Source of the DNA: Endocalyx cinctus
Lineage: Eukaryota > Ascomycota > Sordariomycetes > Amphisphaeriales > Apiosporaceae
Assembly (NCBI GenBank): GCA_001600455.1
Contig: BCKC01000005.1
Span: 2,232,001-2,296,000, forward strand
Direction of reading: 5' to 3'
DNA length: 64,000 bases
The notes beneath the pieces were generated by a model that saw only the letters and a program-made list of their open reading frames with translations, searched no databases and was not told the DNA's origin. Shown piece by piece: positions 1 through 13,100 of this stretch (its first letter is position 1; each line of letters opens with the position of its first letter). Position numbers and translations under genes: made by a program.

Positions 1-3000
1 CAGTACCTCTTCACATTGCCCATTTGTAAGCGACCGCTGGTACCCAAAGCTATTCTCAGAATGCTAATTCTACACATCAGTTCACTTCATCTTTCCTAAC
101 AGCAAAAAGGATAGCAAGGAGGATAAAGAGGGGCCTATAAAAGAAGATGAAGACCCGGAGTCATTCAAGGACAACCGTATCCTCATCTCCATAACTGACG
201 GTCGTCTTCCAGATGAGAGACCTAACTATGAGTATTTTGCTAGGCTCATGAACTCGGAGAACGACGTATTTCTTCGACCAAAGCAATGTTGTATCTACGT
301 CTCACATTCAAAAGTGCAAGTCACCGAAAAACACATCCTTGCGGAGGACGGAACGACAAAGAAGGAATTTTCTGGAAAGACGCCGGACAACCACATCCTG
401 ACAGAGAGTAACTATCCCCACCTTAAACTTAACGATGTAAAAGAGTACAAGGATATACTCCGGAATGGCGAAAGACGGACTGCCCTCCTGCATGAGTATT
501 CGAGAACACTCGCGCAAAAGGAGTCATCCTCCGTCGCCGAAATTCACCACAAGTGGGAAGAACGCTTTCCAGAGCTTAAAGACAAGCTCGTCAAAGCCCT
601 CGATGACGTCCGTCCGTCGGACGAGCGGACCTCGCGATCCGTAGTAGGCCCCTGCGACACGTTCCACTTCGAGGCGGTGCTAGACCTGCACGCGACGTCG
701 ATGTTTCCCGAGGGCTCCGAGCTCAACGGACGGGTCGAGCTGTCCATCAGCCGTCCCGAGCTGCACAACCACAGCTGGCGAGCCGTCACGTCGGTCATGA
801 AGCCCTACGACCTGCACCTGGGCGACCACGAGACCGAGTTCTGGGACCGTCAGGACTGCGTCGAGGTGAAGGTGCAACACCGGGCCGGCTGTTCCGGCGC
901 GGGGCGGTGCGACTGCGCCGGCCGCGGCAGCAGCCGCGATACCGTCGTCGTCCCCTTCCCGGCCCAGAGCTGGGCCAACACCTTCATCAAGCTGGCCCCG
1001 TACGTCAGCGCGGAGCGCGACCGGAAGGAGAGGGCCGACGCCCTCCGCAAAGCGGGCTCTGTCCGCGGCGGGCGCGCGGAGCGCGAGGCGGCCAGGGCGA
1101 AGAGGGAGAACGAGGAGAGATCATCGGCTTTCTCGCATACCAAAGCCGGGAGTGGCGGCGGTGGTAATACCAACGCGCGGACGGGTAGTCCTCTGGAGAT
1201 GCTGGCTCAAGTAGCAATGTACCAGGAGATCTGGTCGTCGCCCAACGACAGCCGCATCGCCAGCGGTGGTGGTGGTAGTAGCGGTAGCGGTCCTGACGGA
1301 CAGAAGCGCGGGAATTGGTCGCGTCGCGCGGTCATTCTGTGGACGTTCAAACCCGCCGAAGACTACTTCGACGCCAAAGGCAAGCCGGTTACGGTTTCTC
1401 CAGGAACCAACTGGAAGTTCCTCACCAAGATCGACCCGTCCAGTCAGTACCACCATAAGCATGCCTACGTATCCGGGGCGCCGTCGGTGATCCCTCGCGA
1501 TAACGTCATGTCTCCAGGTCCGGGATTTAACGGACATCACGCGAACGCAGCGCTGCATGACAGCTTCAACGCTATACACGAGAATATGAACTCAATTTTG
1601 CCGTCTCAGCAGCAGCAACAACCACGTCCTCTGCAAAGGCTTCTCCAACAGCAACAGCAACAACACCAGAAACAGCAGGAGGATAAGCAGGCGTTGCAGC
1701 GAATGTACGACGTCTTCTTAGAAGGCCTACCCAGTAACAATTTAGGTCTTGACACGCCGCCACCTTCTACTACCCTCCCAAGCAGCTACGTTCACACTTT
1801 TGACGACGGTCTTAACCTTAGTAATCATAATCACAATAGCAGCAACAATATCAGCGGCGGCGGTACCGACATAACCACAACCGACTCCCTTCATCACAGT
1901 CTGAGCTTCATGTCGGATCACACGGTCGGTACTTCCACCACCGGAGACGGCTCGGCGGTGCATAACAGCATCATGGGCGTTGTCGACGGTCATCATCATC
2001 ACCATCATCACCACCATCACGACGACCCCTTCCTTAATTTGGGGGTAGGATCGTTCGAAGACCCTACGACCGACGCCGCCCTGCACAGCTGGGCCACCGC
2101 CACCCAATCCGCGGGCGCGACAAACGGTATCAGCCCCGACGCCCTGACGGGGCTCGACGACGCCCACCATTGGGGCAGCAGCGACCTCGGCTGGGGGCCC
2201 GACGTCGATACCGTGCTCGCCGGCGGGAGCGGCAGGGGCATATCCGACTCCCAGTGGGTCGCCGCCATGGCCGCCGCGACGGGCCACGACGACGGGCGGG
2301 ACAGCGTCAGCGTCGGGTCTCAGCAACAACAACAACAACAACATTGGGACGGCCGTCAGGAAGGTCTCGCGACCGTCCATTCGCAGACGGAGGAGGAACG
2401 TCACGATCAGGACATGTGGATCACGTGGCAGCCGTCGACGGATCATCGTCGGGACCCGTCCCTGTCGTCTTGGGACGAGGTCGGGGACGATCACGTCATC
2501 GCCACCGCCACCACCGCCGAACTCGTCGCCGCGGGCGATGATAACGGCGACGACGACGACGACGACGATACGGTCGAAGCCGATTTCACGCTAATCGGCG
2601 ACGGCGTGCACACGGGACTCACGCCGCTGAGGAACCACACGCTCACGCTGACGCACAACCCGGTTCCGCGTCCGCAGTTTCATCTTCCTAGTCATCATCA
2701 TCATCATCATCATCATCAGCAACAAGAACACCATCATCTTCGTCTCCCTCAGGCGGTCATCGGACGGAAGAGATCGCACGCCGAAAGCCTCGCGGACGAC
2801 GAGGAAGGGGGAAGGGAAGGGGCTGATATGGATGAAGATGATCTTATCGGACTTCGACGGGATTCCGATCCGGTCGGTGAGGATGGGGGTGAGGATGGGG
2901 GTGAGGTAGCGGTAGGAGGTGGAGAGTTGCGTTGCGCGGTGAGGGGTCGGGCGATACGTAAACTTTCCCATCCTGGGCCGGTGCCCCGAAGTTCTCCTTG

Positions 3001-3088
3001 CGGAGATGAGGAAGACGTAGGGGGGAGGATAGGAGAAGGTGGTGCTCCAACGGCGGTGATGGATGGCGGGCTTGAGGGACTCTTGTGA
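1..3088 (+). CDS. abaA: AbaA/Tec1-type TEA/ATTS transcription factor, 5'-truncated by window edge
   Basis: This is the C-terminal part of a conidiation regulator of the AbaA/Tec1 family. The TEA DNA-binding domain should lie left of the window. One long exon reads open from 103 to the stop at 3088. A probable intron at 26-102 (GTAAG donor, CTAAT branch, CAG acceptor) separates it from the previous exon; the frame of bases 1-25 is tentative. The order of conserved blocks matches my recollection of AbaA proteins: a YxxF block near 230, an FPEL helix near 570, a beta-rich block starting FHFEAVLDLHATS near 664, QSWANTFIKLAPYV near 966, AMYQEIW near 1216, and RRAVILWTFKP near 1327 followed by a WKFL block. 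The tail is low complexity, with Gln runs, His runs (about 1990-2020 and 2693-2717) and Asp runs. The family acts in the nucleus to switch on phialide and conidium genes. Family assignment is fairly sure; the 5' structure is not. Confidence 0.8.
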
Positions 3089-3377
3089 AATTCTAAAGTG
3101 CGGAAGAAGATGACAATACCCTTGTTTTTTTTTCTGTTCCTAATCATATTACTTACTTATTACTATCACTTATTATTCCTACGAAAATTGCATGATCCTC
3201 TCGGTTGGTTCTCTCGTTTTTTTTTTTTTTTTTTGATTATTATTTACTTCTGCAAGTTCACATCACGTTCGTCATTAGCGATATTAGTCCCCGATTTTTG
3301 GTTGGGAAAGGACAGAAAAAAGAAGTAATTAGATGACTTTCTCTCTAGACAATGATCGCTTTGTCCAAACTTTGTGT

Positions 3378-3402
3378 TCTCTCTCTCTCTCTCTCTCTCT
3401 CG
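3378..3402. repeat. (CT)n microsatellite
   Basis: About twelve CT dinucleotides in a row, roughly 290 bases after the abaA stop codon. It is probably in the 3' UTR or just beyond it. Confidence 0.9.
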
Positions 3403-5298
3403 CTTTGTCTCCGCGACGTTATCATAGTTTCTATATTACTGTTATACAGGTAATTACGAAGTATAATTTTAACATGATCAAGTTTCTATGATAAATCTAT
3501 CGCGTTTTGCATTTATCTAGTATAACATCACACACGTCAGAGCGATTAATTCAAGACCAAAGATGACAACGATAGAAATACCTCCCCCCTAACCCCTTTC
3601 ATTTTTATCGTCAATGACTGGAGAAAGGGTCAAACCCCGAAGGACGATATTCTGAGTTTCGGGAAATAAAGATGAAAAGAGAAGAATGGTGGTGCTAGTA
3701 GTGGAGACGATGGGATGGTGGGATCAAGTTAGCCCTATCTGTGGTACGAGATAGATGATAATAACGCGCACGTTTTTCTATAATTCCCGTTTCATGTTCC
3801 ATCTTCACCAGATCGTACCTCGCTCACACTTACTATCTCTCCGGATGTGTAACTGAGTCTCCTCAAAGATGGAGACAAGACGCATAGAAAGTGAATGATA
3901 TTTAGACAAGAATTTCTGATTCACGACAAGAATATGCCAAAAACCACTCATGTAAAAGTTTCTCTCGTCCAAATCAGCATACTCTGTATATTACCGCCGG
4001 ATCTCTCTCTCCCCTTGCTAGCGTGGAGCATATCATCTATATTATAACGCTCAGTGGTCTTATATAAATGCCGACCATATCACAACCAACAAGGATTAAA
4101 AATTTAGGGCGTTTGAAACAAATAGAGAGGCGAGGAACGTGTAAATGTCTCTGGTCAGACGAACTTATTGATACGCTGGCATCTAGTTTAATCAGAAAAA
4201 GTATTTTGGTTCTTGATATCAAGGTAACTGTCAATTTTTTACAGGCACAGGAAATTAGACAGGACAGAAAAAAAAAACAAGATTTGTCCCGTCGATATCT
4301 CGTAGCATAGTTTTACATCTTCAACAGGCTATACTCTGTAAACTTATCGGACTATCGGGTTCAACTTACCCCTAGTAAGATCGTCGCGAGATCAACAAAT
4401 ATAGGAGGAGCTTAACGGCCTTCGATGGGTTTGCTGCTTATCTCTACGTGGTGTGTAACCCCTATGCAGGAACTCTCTCGACTTACGACGATTATATAAC
4501 GTTGATTAATGTAGGGAGTAGTGTAGGAGAATAAAAAAGAAAAGTATACTTCGGACTAGGTTAGCTGACTAGGCTGCTAAGCTAGGAGATTATTCAGTGG
4601 TGGATATTTCGGCTGCAAGGGTAAATTTTGATGATCGACAGTGAGCCTATGATTTTGAAACTCGGAGTGTCTGACAGACGGAAAGGCGTGTGATTGGAGC
4701 GCATTCTCTGTATAATGGGACTGTAACTCTTGCGACCATAAAAAAGAGCAAATATTAGATTTTCGTCTTTTTGTTCATGGTCTTTACGATGCAGGTCGGG
4801 AAGAAGATGCCAGGTGAGACATGTATTCCGTTGGTTGGCCCCTCCAAATGTCCGCCTGAACCGCGATTTTTTTTTCTTGTTCGTCTGATGGGATGGTCAC
4901 TTAAACAGGGAACAAATCTTCCCCTACGGCGTGACGTTATTACGAGAAAAGAAAGAAAGAATGAAATGAAATGAGGGCGGTAAATAAAAATAAACAAATT
5001 TCAAATTTCAGGGAACAACTGAATCTAGCCGAGCACGTTGGCGAAAGAACATTGCTGGGTAGCGGTGAGATGGTTGGCGCGTAAAAGTCGTTGGCGAGAT
5101 GAGACAATATAAAAAGGTGGGAAGGGGGAAAAAATAAATAGAAATACCGGTGGACAATGAACATATGACGAAATATAGTTTACTAAATACCAGAAGAACT
5201 AGACAAACCCAAACCCCCAAGACGAGGGGGGAAAACTGCTTCACAGTTATTGTCTCATATGCTTGGCATAATTAACGGAAAAGGTTCACCTAGGTGGG

Positions 5299-5329
5299 AA
5301 AAGAAGAAGAAGAAGAAGAAGAAGAAGAA
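5299..5329. repeat. (AAG)n microsatellite
   Basis: About ten AAG trinucleotides in a row within a gene-free stretch. It is not inside a convincing reading frame. Confidence 0.9.
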
Positions 5330-7684
5330 AACAAAGAAAAACGATGGCGCTTGAAGATTCAAGCAAGATCCATGTTTATTGAAGAATCGCGTCTTCTCGT
5401 CCAATAAAGTCATGAGAGGTAAGTCAATTTGAAGTGGCTCAATTTTGATCGATGATCAGCCACGAGAAGAAGAAAGTATTTCTTTTTCGGTTGTCTCTAT
5501 TTTCAGAATGGATATGTATCCATACTATGTACTCCGTAGATAAATGAAAGAAAACCGAGAATAAAAAAATAAATAAATAAAAAATAAAAAAAAAACTGGA
5601 TATATTGTTACAAAGTAGGGGATGCAGGTACAGATTGAGTGGTTCAGATGCGATGGTTTGAGATGGGTCTTTGGTAGTTTGGGTACCGGGGGATGTGCGT
5701 CAGGGGTTTTAATGGAGAAGAGATTTTAATTATCCATTGGCGATAAATGATTTACGTGCACCTACCTACTGCAAGGGTCCACTATGTATAGATCTAGTGG
5801 TATGCGCGTCAAATTGATCAACCAAAGTCACTTTTACCGGTAATTTGTATGAACAAGTGACTTAATATGAGTAAATCTCGCCTAAGCTCTTCGATGTTTC
5901 GCATTCTCCTCTTATCGAGTGTAACCGATCAATTTATCCAATCAAAATTCGGCTTATCGCCTAAAAGGTAGTAGTAACCCTACGGTATCCCTAACGTATC
6001 CCTAACGTATCCCTACGGATTAGTGGTGTATGCCTTAAAAAAAAAAAAGAAGAATTTCAGTTATTCTATTCGGTACATCTTTCCGTTTTAACTCCACCAA
6101 ATCCACTATCCGCGAGCCGCCCGCAAATGTTCTTTTTTCTTTAAACCCCGTTACTACCAACGGGTACTAACATAGTATTTACACCTTTGCTATACCCAAC
6201 TTCACTTCATGTATCTACAAAGTACAAACCCATCCTTATTCTCTCATACTCCACATTTATCTCTTGTGGCTCGGGAATGACTGGTATCCATCTAACATCT
6301 TGTCAAACTGATTAGGATCATATAAGATAACCTATATTATCATTGTGAAAGCCCGTCGACCTGTCGTATCCATATTCTGAATCCTTACTCTGGCAAAATC
6401 TATTCCTCGGAGTGGACCGTCACCAAAAATGGCGACAATACCTACACCACCGCATTCTTATTCCACTCCTCTACGCGCGAGTAGGTCTGAGTATACGGCC
6501 TCTCTAATCCACCTCGTCTAAATATCATAGTATACATCTGAATAGACGCTCAATATTGTGGCACCATCTTTAGTCTAGTTTTACATACATAACCTACTCA
6601 TCACCTGTTCATTCTCGTACGTTCTAGTATATCCGAGCTATAGGTCTCTATGTATGTCTGTTATGAATCTATTCTTGATTTGATATTCAACGAGAACAAG
6701 ATTTGAAATTTCTTTTTTTTTTTTTCTTCCTTCTTCTGAACTTTGGAATCTATCCACCATTTCACTCTACTACCCCAATCCATGTCTTCTTATCCGTAGA
6801 TCATCCTCGTTGGACCCGTCGAGTCTCCTTGGCCATAGATCGTCCCATGAAACATATCAACGCATCCTTGCTCAGAATAAACCACACCTCTCCACCCGTC
6901 TGCATTCACATAAAAAGTCGGTAGAACTCCATCTGATTTAGAAAACTCCGTCTTTGACTGCTTGATCGTCATTATCCCCAATATAGACTTCCGTTTCCCC
7001 CCCCTCCGCCCACCTTTCCCAACCTATCCATGCGTTACTCTTTTTGTTGTGCTTAGATCTCTATCTATCTCTTCCTTCTATCGAGACCGGGCTAGAACTG
7101 ACCTCAGTCATATCGGAATCTCATCTAGAGCTTAAGTGCAAGATCGATTTTCCCTCTTTCGAATCGTCATACGAAATCTTTATCTCTCAAACACCTTCAT
7201 TGTCTCTTACTCTGAAGAACAATATCGAGGAGTCTAGTCTTCTTTGACCTATTGTTTACACATATCAAAGAAAGTTGATTATTCCACTTGATTACCACCA
7301 TGTTGATATAGATTACGACAAAGAGTTCATTTCTATTTATTTCTTCTTCCATTCTTCCCATCAGCTAGTCTGAACTTTTTATGCGCAGAGCGTCACCAAT
7401 TTTTATTTTCCTATCTATCATTCACCTGCAACCCAGGCAACCGCCCATTCACCCACAAAAAATCTTCGATTCTTCTCATACAGCGCAAGTCGCATTTTTT
7501 TAATACTACTAAATACCAAAAATCAATAAACCCTTAAAAAAAAAAAAAGAATCAATTCTCTACATTTTTCAGATCCACTCAACTTCTCAACACCTCTCTG
7601 TCGCATCCAAGTTTACGAGCAACAATACTTGACTTTTGTGCGATTTCACATTCTTGTCTTGCAGGCGAGGCTTCATATCTCAAA

Positions 7685-8869
7685 ATGTTCACCAAGTCAT
7701 TTATCTCAACTTTGGCTTTCCTGGCGGCCGCTCCCGCCGTCCAGGCCCACAGCTGGGTAGAGAACATCTACCGTCTTGACTCCACTGGCGCTTTCGATGG
7801 TAAGCCGGGTTACGGTATCGGATACCTCCCCCGAAGCGCCGGTGTCTCCGATGATGAGCATCTGGTCAAGATCCTGGACACTTCGACCAACCCTGTCATC
7901 TGCAAACCTCTTGCCTCGAGCAACTACGCTCAGTACCCCCGGCTTACCGCCAGCCCCGGTGACTACGTCGCGATGCAGTACGAGGAGAACGGTCACGTCA
8001 CCGACCCCGAACTCACCCCTCGCCCTTACCGCTCCGGCAACGTCTACGTCTACGGTACTACCGAGCACAAGGATTCGGACGGTATCAACGACGTCCTCAA
8101 CTCCTGGACCGCCGACGGCAAAGGCGGTAACGGCAAGGGTAAGCTCCTCGCCACCCATTACTTCGACGACGGCCAGTGCTTCCAGAACCGAGATGCGAGC
8201 AACGAGGTCTTCGCCGAGCGATCCAAGAAGACCGGCCTCGATTCCCTGTCCTGCCAGACCGACTTCCAGCTGCCCGAGGATCTCTCCACGTCCGATACCT
8301 ACACCGTCTTCTGGATCTGGGACTGGCCCCGCATCATCTCCGACACCCAGAACGTCACCGAGATCTACTCCTCCTGCGCCGAGATCCAGCTCGGCAAGGA
8401 CAGCGACAACAAGAGCCCCGGTACCATGAAGTTTGCGTCCAAGAACGAGGTCAACAGCGCCGGCATCTCGTCGCAGCTCAACCTCCTCATCGAGGCCACT
8501 AGCCTCGGAATCGGCACCAACTCTCCGGCCGCCGTCGCTACCAAGACCAGCGGTTCGTCGGCCGGCGCTAGCACTTCTTCCTCCGCCGCCGTCGCCCACA
8601 GCAGCCAAGCCGACTCCGGCGTCGTCAAGACCGTCACCGTCACGGCCGACCCGGCTACCGTGACCGAGTTCAAGACCGTCACCGTCGGCGGTAGCAAGAA
8701 CACCCACGCCGCCACCACCACCACCGCCCTCGACCAGGCGTCCTCTTCGTCCAACGCCGCGGCCGCCGGCCCCACGAGCCTCGTTTCCGTCACGTCCATC
8801 GATCACTTCCTGCTCGCTCGGGCTAGGGTTACTGGCCATGCTCGACGAGCCGGGGAGAATCACGCTTAA
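7685..8869 (+). CDS. Secreted DUF7492-type protein with LPMO-like N-terminal histidine
   Basis: This single-exon gene encodes 394 residues. Residues 1-21 form a signal peptide ending AVQA, so the mature protein would begin with His22 (HSWVE). That is the hallmark of copper-dependent lytic polysaccharide monooxygenases. A second His sits in ENGHVT (His104), and an aromatic strand FWIWDWP near 209-215 resembles the last core strand of LPMO folds. Cysteines at about 73, 165 and 190, plus one near 235, could form disulfides. After about residue 275 the chain is a Ser/Thr/Ala-rich linker with no carbohydrate-binding module and no hydrophobic GPI tail. The body resembles a conserved fungal family I know as DUF7492, whose activity I believe is unproven. 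The oxidative function is inference; secretion and the N-terminal His are read directly. Confidence 0.8.
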   Translation: MFTKSFISTLAFLAAAPAVQAHSWVENIYRLDSTGAFDGKPGYGIGYLPRSAGVSDDEHLVKILDTSTNPVICKPLASSNYAQYPRLTASPGDYVAMQYEENGHVTDPELTPRPYRSGNVYVYGTTEHKDSDGINDVLNSWTADGKGGNGKGKLLATHYFDDGQCFQNRDASNEVFAERSKKTGLDSLSCQTDFQLPEDLSTSDTYTVFWIWDWPRIISDTQNVTEIYSSCAEIQLGKDSDNKSPGTMKFASKNEVNSAGISSQLNLLIEATSLGIGTNSPAAVATKTSGSSAGASTSSSAAVAHSSQADSGVVKTVTVTADPATVTEFKTVTVGGSKNTHAATTTTALDQASSSSNAAAAGPTSLVSVTSIDHFLLARARVTGHARRAGENHA

Positions 8870-10138
8870 GATCCTTTTCCTCGTTTATAAAGGATCTTCA
8901 TAAGTTCTTTTTCTTTCTCTTTTCTCTTTCCCTTTTTTTACGACAAGTCATTAGAAGAAAAAAACAAGACAGGCTCAACAGCACAGGCACGGGATAAAGG
9001 GGCAACGAGGGAAACGTTTCAACGGGGCATTGCATTCATGAGGGGACATATTTGGCGTTAACAAAACAAAACGGTCGGGATTCTACGGGATGGTTTGATA
9101 CCCTTCTTTTATTTTTACTTTTTCACTTTTATATATTCATTCATTTCTTTTCTTTTCTGTCCTTCTTCACGACACTTTTCTATTCACAACCCAAGGAATT
9201 TCAATTTGCATCAAAGGGGAGGGGGGAGGGAAAGGGTCGGTCGGTCGGTCGGTCTCTATATACATACACATATATCATAAGGGGGCGTTTCGTTGTTGCA
9301 TCATAGGATCGGCAGGCAGGCTGGTTTAAGGAAAGGGGAAAGGGGAATGGAAACATATACGCATAAGGGGGGGGGGTGTGATTTTTTTTCTCTCTCTCTT
9401 TCGTTTCGTTGTACACATTTGGCATTAAGTCATTCATTTTCTCTTCTCGGGTTTTCTATCTTTCTTCCCCAGAAAAGGTTACCTACCTTGTTCGCGGATT
9501 TAGATAGAATACTTTTCGTCTTTTATGCACCTCATGATGACTTAGTACAAAGGGAAACGCATCTGGGTGTATTCTGAATTTGAAAAAAAAAATATTTACA
9601 TAAAATGGTCTGTGAAATTCGTGATTCTTTGTCGTGGTATGACTTTGTCGTATAATAAGTTGGTGTAAAACACAAACGCCTAAAGACTTAAGATATCTAC
9701 TGTAGCTCACATGGAGGGAAATCTGTCCTTGTTTGACAATAATATCGTATCATTAATCCTCTAAAGGAGACTATTTAAATATAAAAGCAGCATCTTACTA
9801 TATGCCATCTTTGGTCGTAAAACTCATTACATACTTATTATCCTGCCATTCTTCTCTCTTAGCAGTAGCTTTGAAATAAAATAAAATAAAATATCAGCCA
9901 AGAGATAAGTGAAAATGCCCCCAAGTGGTTAAAAGAATCCAGATAAATAACCATCCAAATGCCAACGTGATATCATTCGTAACCAAAATGAAAATCAAAC
10001 TAAAAATATTTAATTAGGTAATAAACAATTTGAGTATAAAAATATACGAGAAAATATGCTCGTGAATCAAATAAGCTAACTGAAGAAGAACAAGAAGGTA
10101 AGGAGGGTGATATGTCGTGCTACGAGCGCATACGGGGC
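8870..10138. other. Intergenic region between convergent genes
   Basis: This stretch lies between the 3' ends of the LPMO-like gene (+) and the GH3 gene (-), so it should hold two terminators and 3' UTRs. It is T-rich and A-rich, with a fourfold GGTC repeat near 9236-9253 and a G-run near 9367. No gene was recognised. Confidence 0.55.
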
Positions 10139-13100
10139 TTAGAAGACCCAAGTAAACGAGTCCTTAACTTCAAACGTGACCGATCGTCTAAAAAGGACAA
10201 AAAAAGATGATTAGTTCAAATCTCTATATTTCACGACAAATGCAACACGTAGATAGAGGGGGGAGGGAGTGGGCAAAGTCTGATCTCACTGACCTAATAT
10301 CCGCCGCCGAAGCGCCGACCAAAACCTGAAAAGTCCCTTCCTCCGCGATCCACGCCCCGATCTCGGTATCGTAGTATCCGACCGCATACTTATCCAGCGG
10401 TACGGTAATATGTTTCGTCTCGTCCGGCTCGAGGAAGATCTTCTCGAAAGCGACTAGCTCCTTCTCGGGACGGGGCAGCTTCGACTTGTCGTCCCGCACG
10501 TAGATCTGCACCGTCTCGGACCCGCCCGCCTCGCCGACGTTGGTGACGGCCATGACGAGGTGCACCGGCCCGTCATCCTTCTCCGAGAGGATCTTGCGGC
10601 TGAGAGAAGGTCGTCCGTACTCGAACGTCGTGTACGATAATCCGTGTCCGAAGGGGAATAGGGGCGCGATTCGGGTGCGGTCGTAGTGCTTGTATCCTAC
10701 GTATAGGCCCTCGCCGTAGAGGACTTGTTGATTCTCGCCGGGCCAGTTGTGATACGCCGGCGTGTCTTCGATTCTTCGTGGGAACGTAGTCTATTCATAA
10801 TGAGAGTAAGTAAATGCTGGGGGTCATATTTGCGGTGGAAAGATAGTTTTGTGGATAAAGTAGGTTCTACGGGGTGAGAAATGTGAGAAGAAGAAAAAAA
10901 AAACTCACAGGAAGTTTGCCGCTAGGATTTTTCAATCCGAATAGCACGTCCGCCAAGGCGTTACCCGCCTCTTGGCCCTGATACCACGCCTGGAGGATAG
11001 CCGGCACGTCATCAGCCCACGGCATAGTGACCGGAGAGCCGGACTGGTTGACGACGACGGTCCTAGGATTCGCCTCGAGGACGGCCCTGACCAGGCGGTC
11101 CTGGCTGCCGTCGGACGGCAAGTCCATCGTCTGCCTGTCGTAGCCCTCGGACTCCCACTCGGCGTCGAGACCGACAACGACGACGGCAACGTCGGCCTTC
11201 CGGGCGACGTCGACCGCCTCCCGGAGGTAGTCGACGCGGTCCTCCTCCTTGAACCCGACGCGGCACCCGCCGTACTTGTGCGTCATGCCGAACTGCTTCT
11301 GCTTCGCCATCGGCCGGAGCTCGTTCGTCATCTCGACCCGCAGCCGAACCGGTTTCCCAGCTTCCATGGCCACCGAGACCATGTAGTCGACCGACCCGTC
11401 GAACATGGCCTCCCCTTCCTCCGTCCAGTTCCAGAGGTCGAGCGCGAGTGCGTCGTCGACGTACAGCTTGCCCGGCCCGACGCTCATGAAGCTGATGGTA
11501 TGCTTCCCCGTCGAGGTCGGGGTCAGGTCGGTGGTCGCGACGGCGGACCATTCCGGCCCGATGAGGTCCAGCGGCGCCGAGTCCCAGAGGAAGAGGTCCG
11601 TGTTGCTTCTTCGCTGAGTGACGACGACGTCGCCTTCAAATCGGTCGCCCCGAAACCATTCGAGGGTGACCCCAGGTTCGCCCGATTTGTCCGTGCAGAA
11701 TGGCGATGCCACCGGAAGCCACTTGTTGATATGGCAACCTTGGGCGTAGACGACTTCTTGCTGCGCAAGACTTCGGATACTATCCAGCGGGAGGGTGTTG
11801 TAATACGGGTTGAGACTCGCACTGCCGCCACCACCGGCGATGGTCCGGTTGGCGTTCGGACCGATGACGGCGATTCTAGCGGTTTTAGGGTTAATTGGAA
11901 GAATCCCCCCTTCGTTCTTGAGAAGCGTGAGGCCCTCGGCTCCCAGCTCTCGAATTAGCGCCCTGGTTTCTTCTCTGTTATCCTCCCGTTCCGCTTCTTC
12001 TTCCGACATATCCTCCCCTTTTGTACGCTGAACGAGGGTCAGCACGTTTTCCGCCGCGGTATCGACGTCAGTTTCGGTGAGCGTGCCTTCCTCGACCGCT
12101 TTGATGACCTTTTCGAATCGCCATTTCGTCGAAAAGGGAAATTCGACGTCACATCCTGCCTTGATAGATTCGACCGTCGAATTGATGCCGCCCCAGTCTG
12201 ACATCACGGTCCTGGGAGGGTTTTAGTTAGACCATGAGGGTTACATACTCGGTTCAAGAATAATAAATGGTTACTTACCCATCATAACCCCACTCGCCTC
12301 GGAGGATGTCCTTTATCGTGTAGCTGTTCATGTCGGCATGAACACCATTGATTAGGTTATACGACGACATGACAGCCCAGGGGTTTGCCTCACGCACAGC
12401 GATCTCGAAAGGTCGAAGGTAAAGTTCTCGGAGTGGACGATCCATCATGACCGAATCGATGGTCAATCGGTGCGTCTCTTGCTCATTTCCGACGAAATCT
12501 GGAAAGGAGTCGTTAGTAAGCACTCACGTAGCGTTAGCTTTGATGGGCGAAACTAACGCTTGATCGTAGCGGCAACTTTCTTAGACTGGAGGCCCTTGAT
12601 GTACTGGGAAGCCAGTTTACCGGTGAGGAGAGGGTCTTCGGAAAAGGACTCGAAGTTCCTCCCGCCGAGAGGATGACGATGCATGCACACGGTCGGAGCT
12701 AGGAGAACTTGAGCCGATCTTGCCTTAACCTCATCCGCTAAATGTTGACCAACCGTGTATAGAAGATCCTTGTTCCAAGTAGCTGCTAGAGATATACCAC
12801 ATGGGAATAATGCTGCCTGGAAAATCATAATGTTAGTCTTCCAAAGAACTAGGTCGTGGGATCGAAATTTATGGCTCACCTTTGTCCCACCGACGAATAT
12901 GCCACCTCTGGCTCCATTGGGACCGTCACTTGTCTTGATAGCCGGTATGCCTTTCGATGGTATCGACTTTGTCCTCCAAAAGTCCGCAGCCGTGAGAAGG
13001 GATACCTATATATAAAGTTAGTGTGAAAAGATTCGGACTTAGGAAGAGGAGAGATGACGAGCCTTTTCCTCGAGAGTTAATTTTGAAAGCTTCTGCCTTG

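Larger units (their letters stand above)
3089..7684. other. Gene-free AT-rich intergenic region (4.6 kb)
   Basis: I see no convincing gene here on either strand. Open frames are short, lack codon bias and show no family motif. The stretch holds a CT microsatellite near 3378-3402, an AAG microsatellite near 5299-5329, a threefold 11-base repeat containing GTATCCCTA near 5982-6015, and one copy of the dispersed motif GTACTCCGTA near 5529. The last few hundred bases are presumably the promoter and 5' leader of the gene starting at 7685. Confidence 0.6.

Noticed and set aside
1742..2494. 250-codon minus-strand frame within the abaA gene
   Set aside because: Low-complexity shadow of Gln/His repeats; the plus-strand frame carries the conserved family blocks.
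7706..8863. 385-codon minus-strand frame
   Set aside because: It mirrors the LPMO-like gene; the Gly/Val-rich composition is that of an antisense shadow.
10972..11958. 328-codon open frame on the plus strand
   Set aside because: It is antisense to the GH3 exon with all its catalytic and PA14 motifs; high GC in that exon keeps the opposite strand open.
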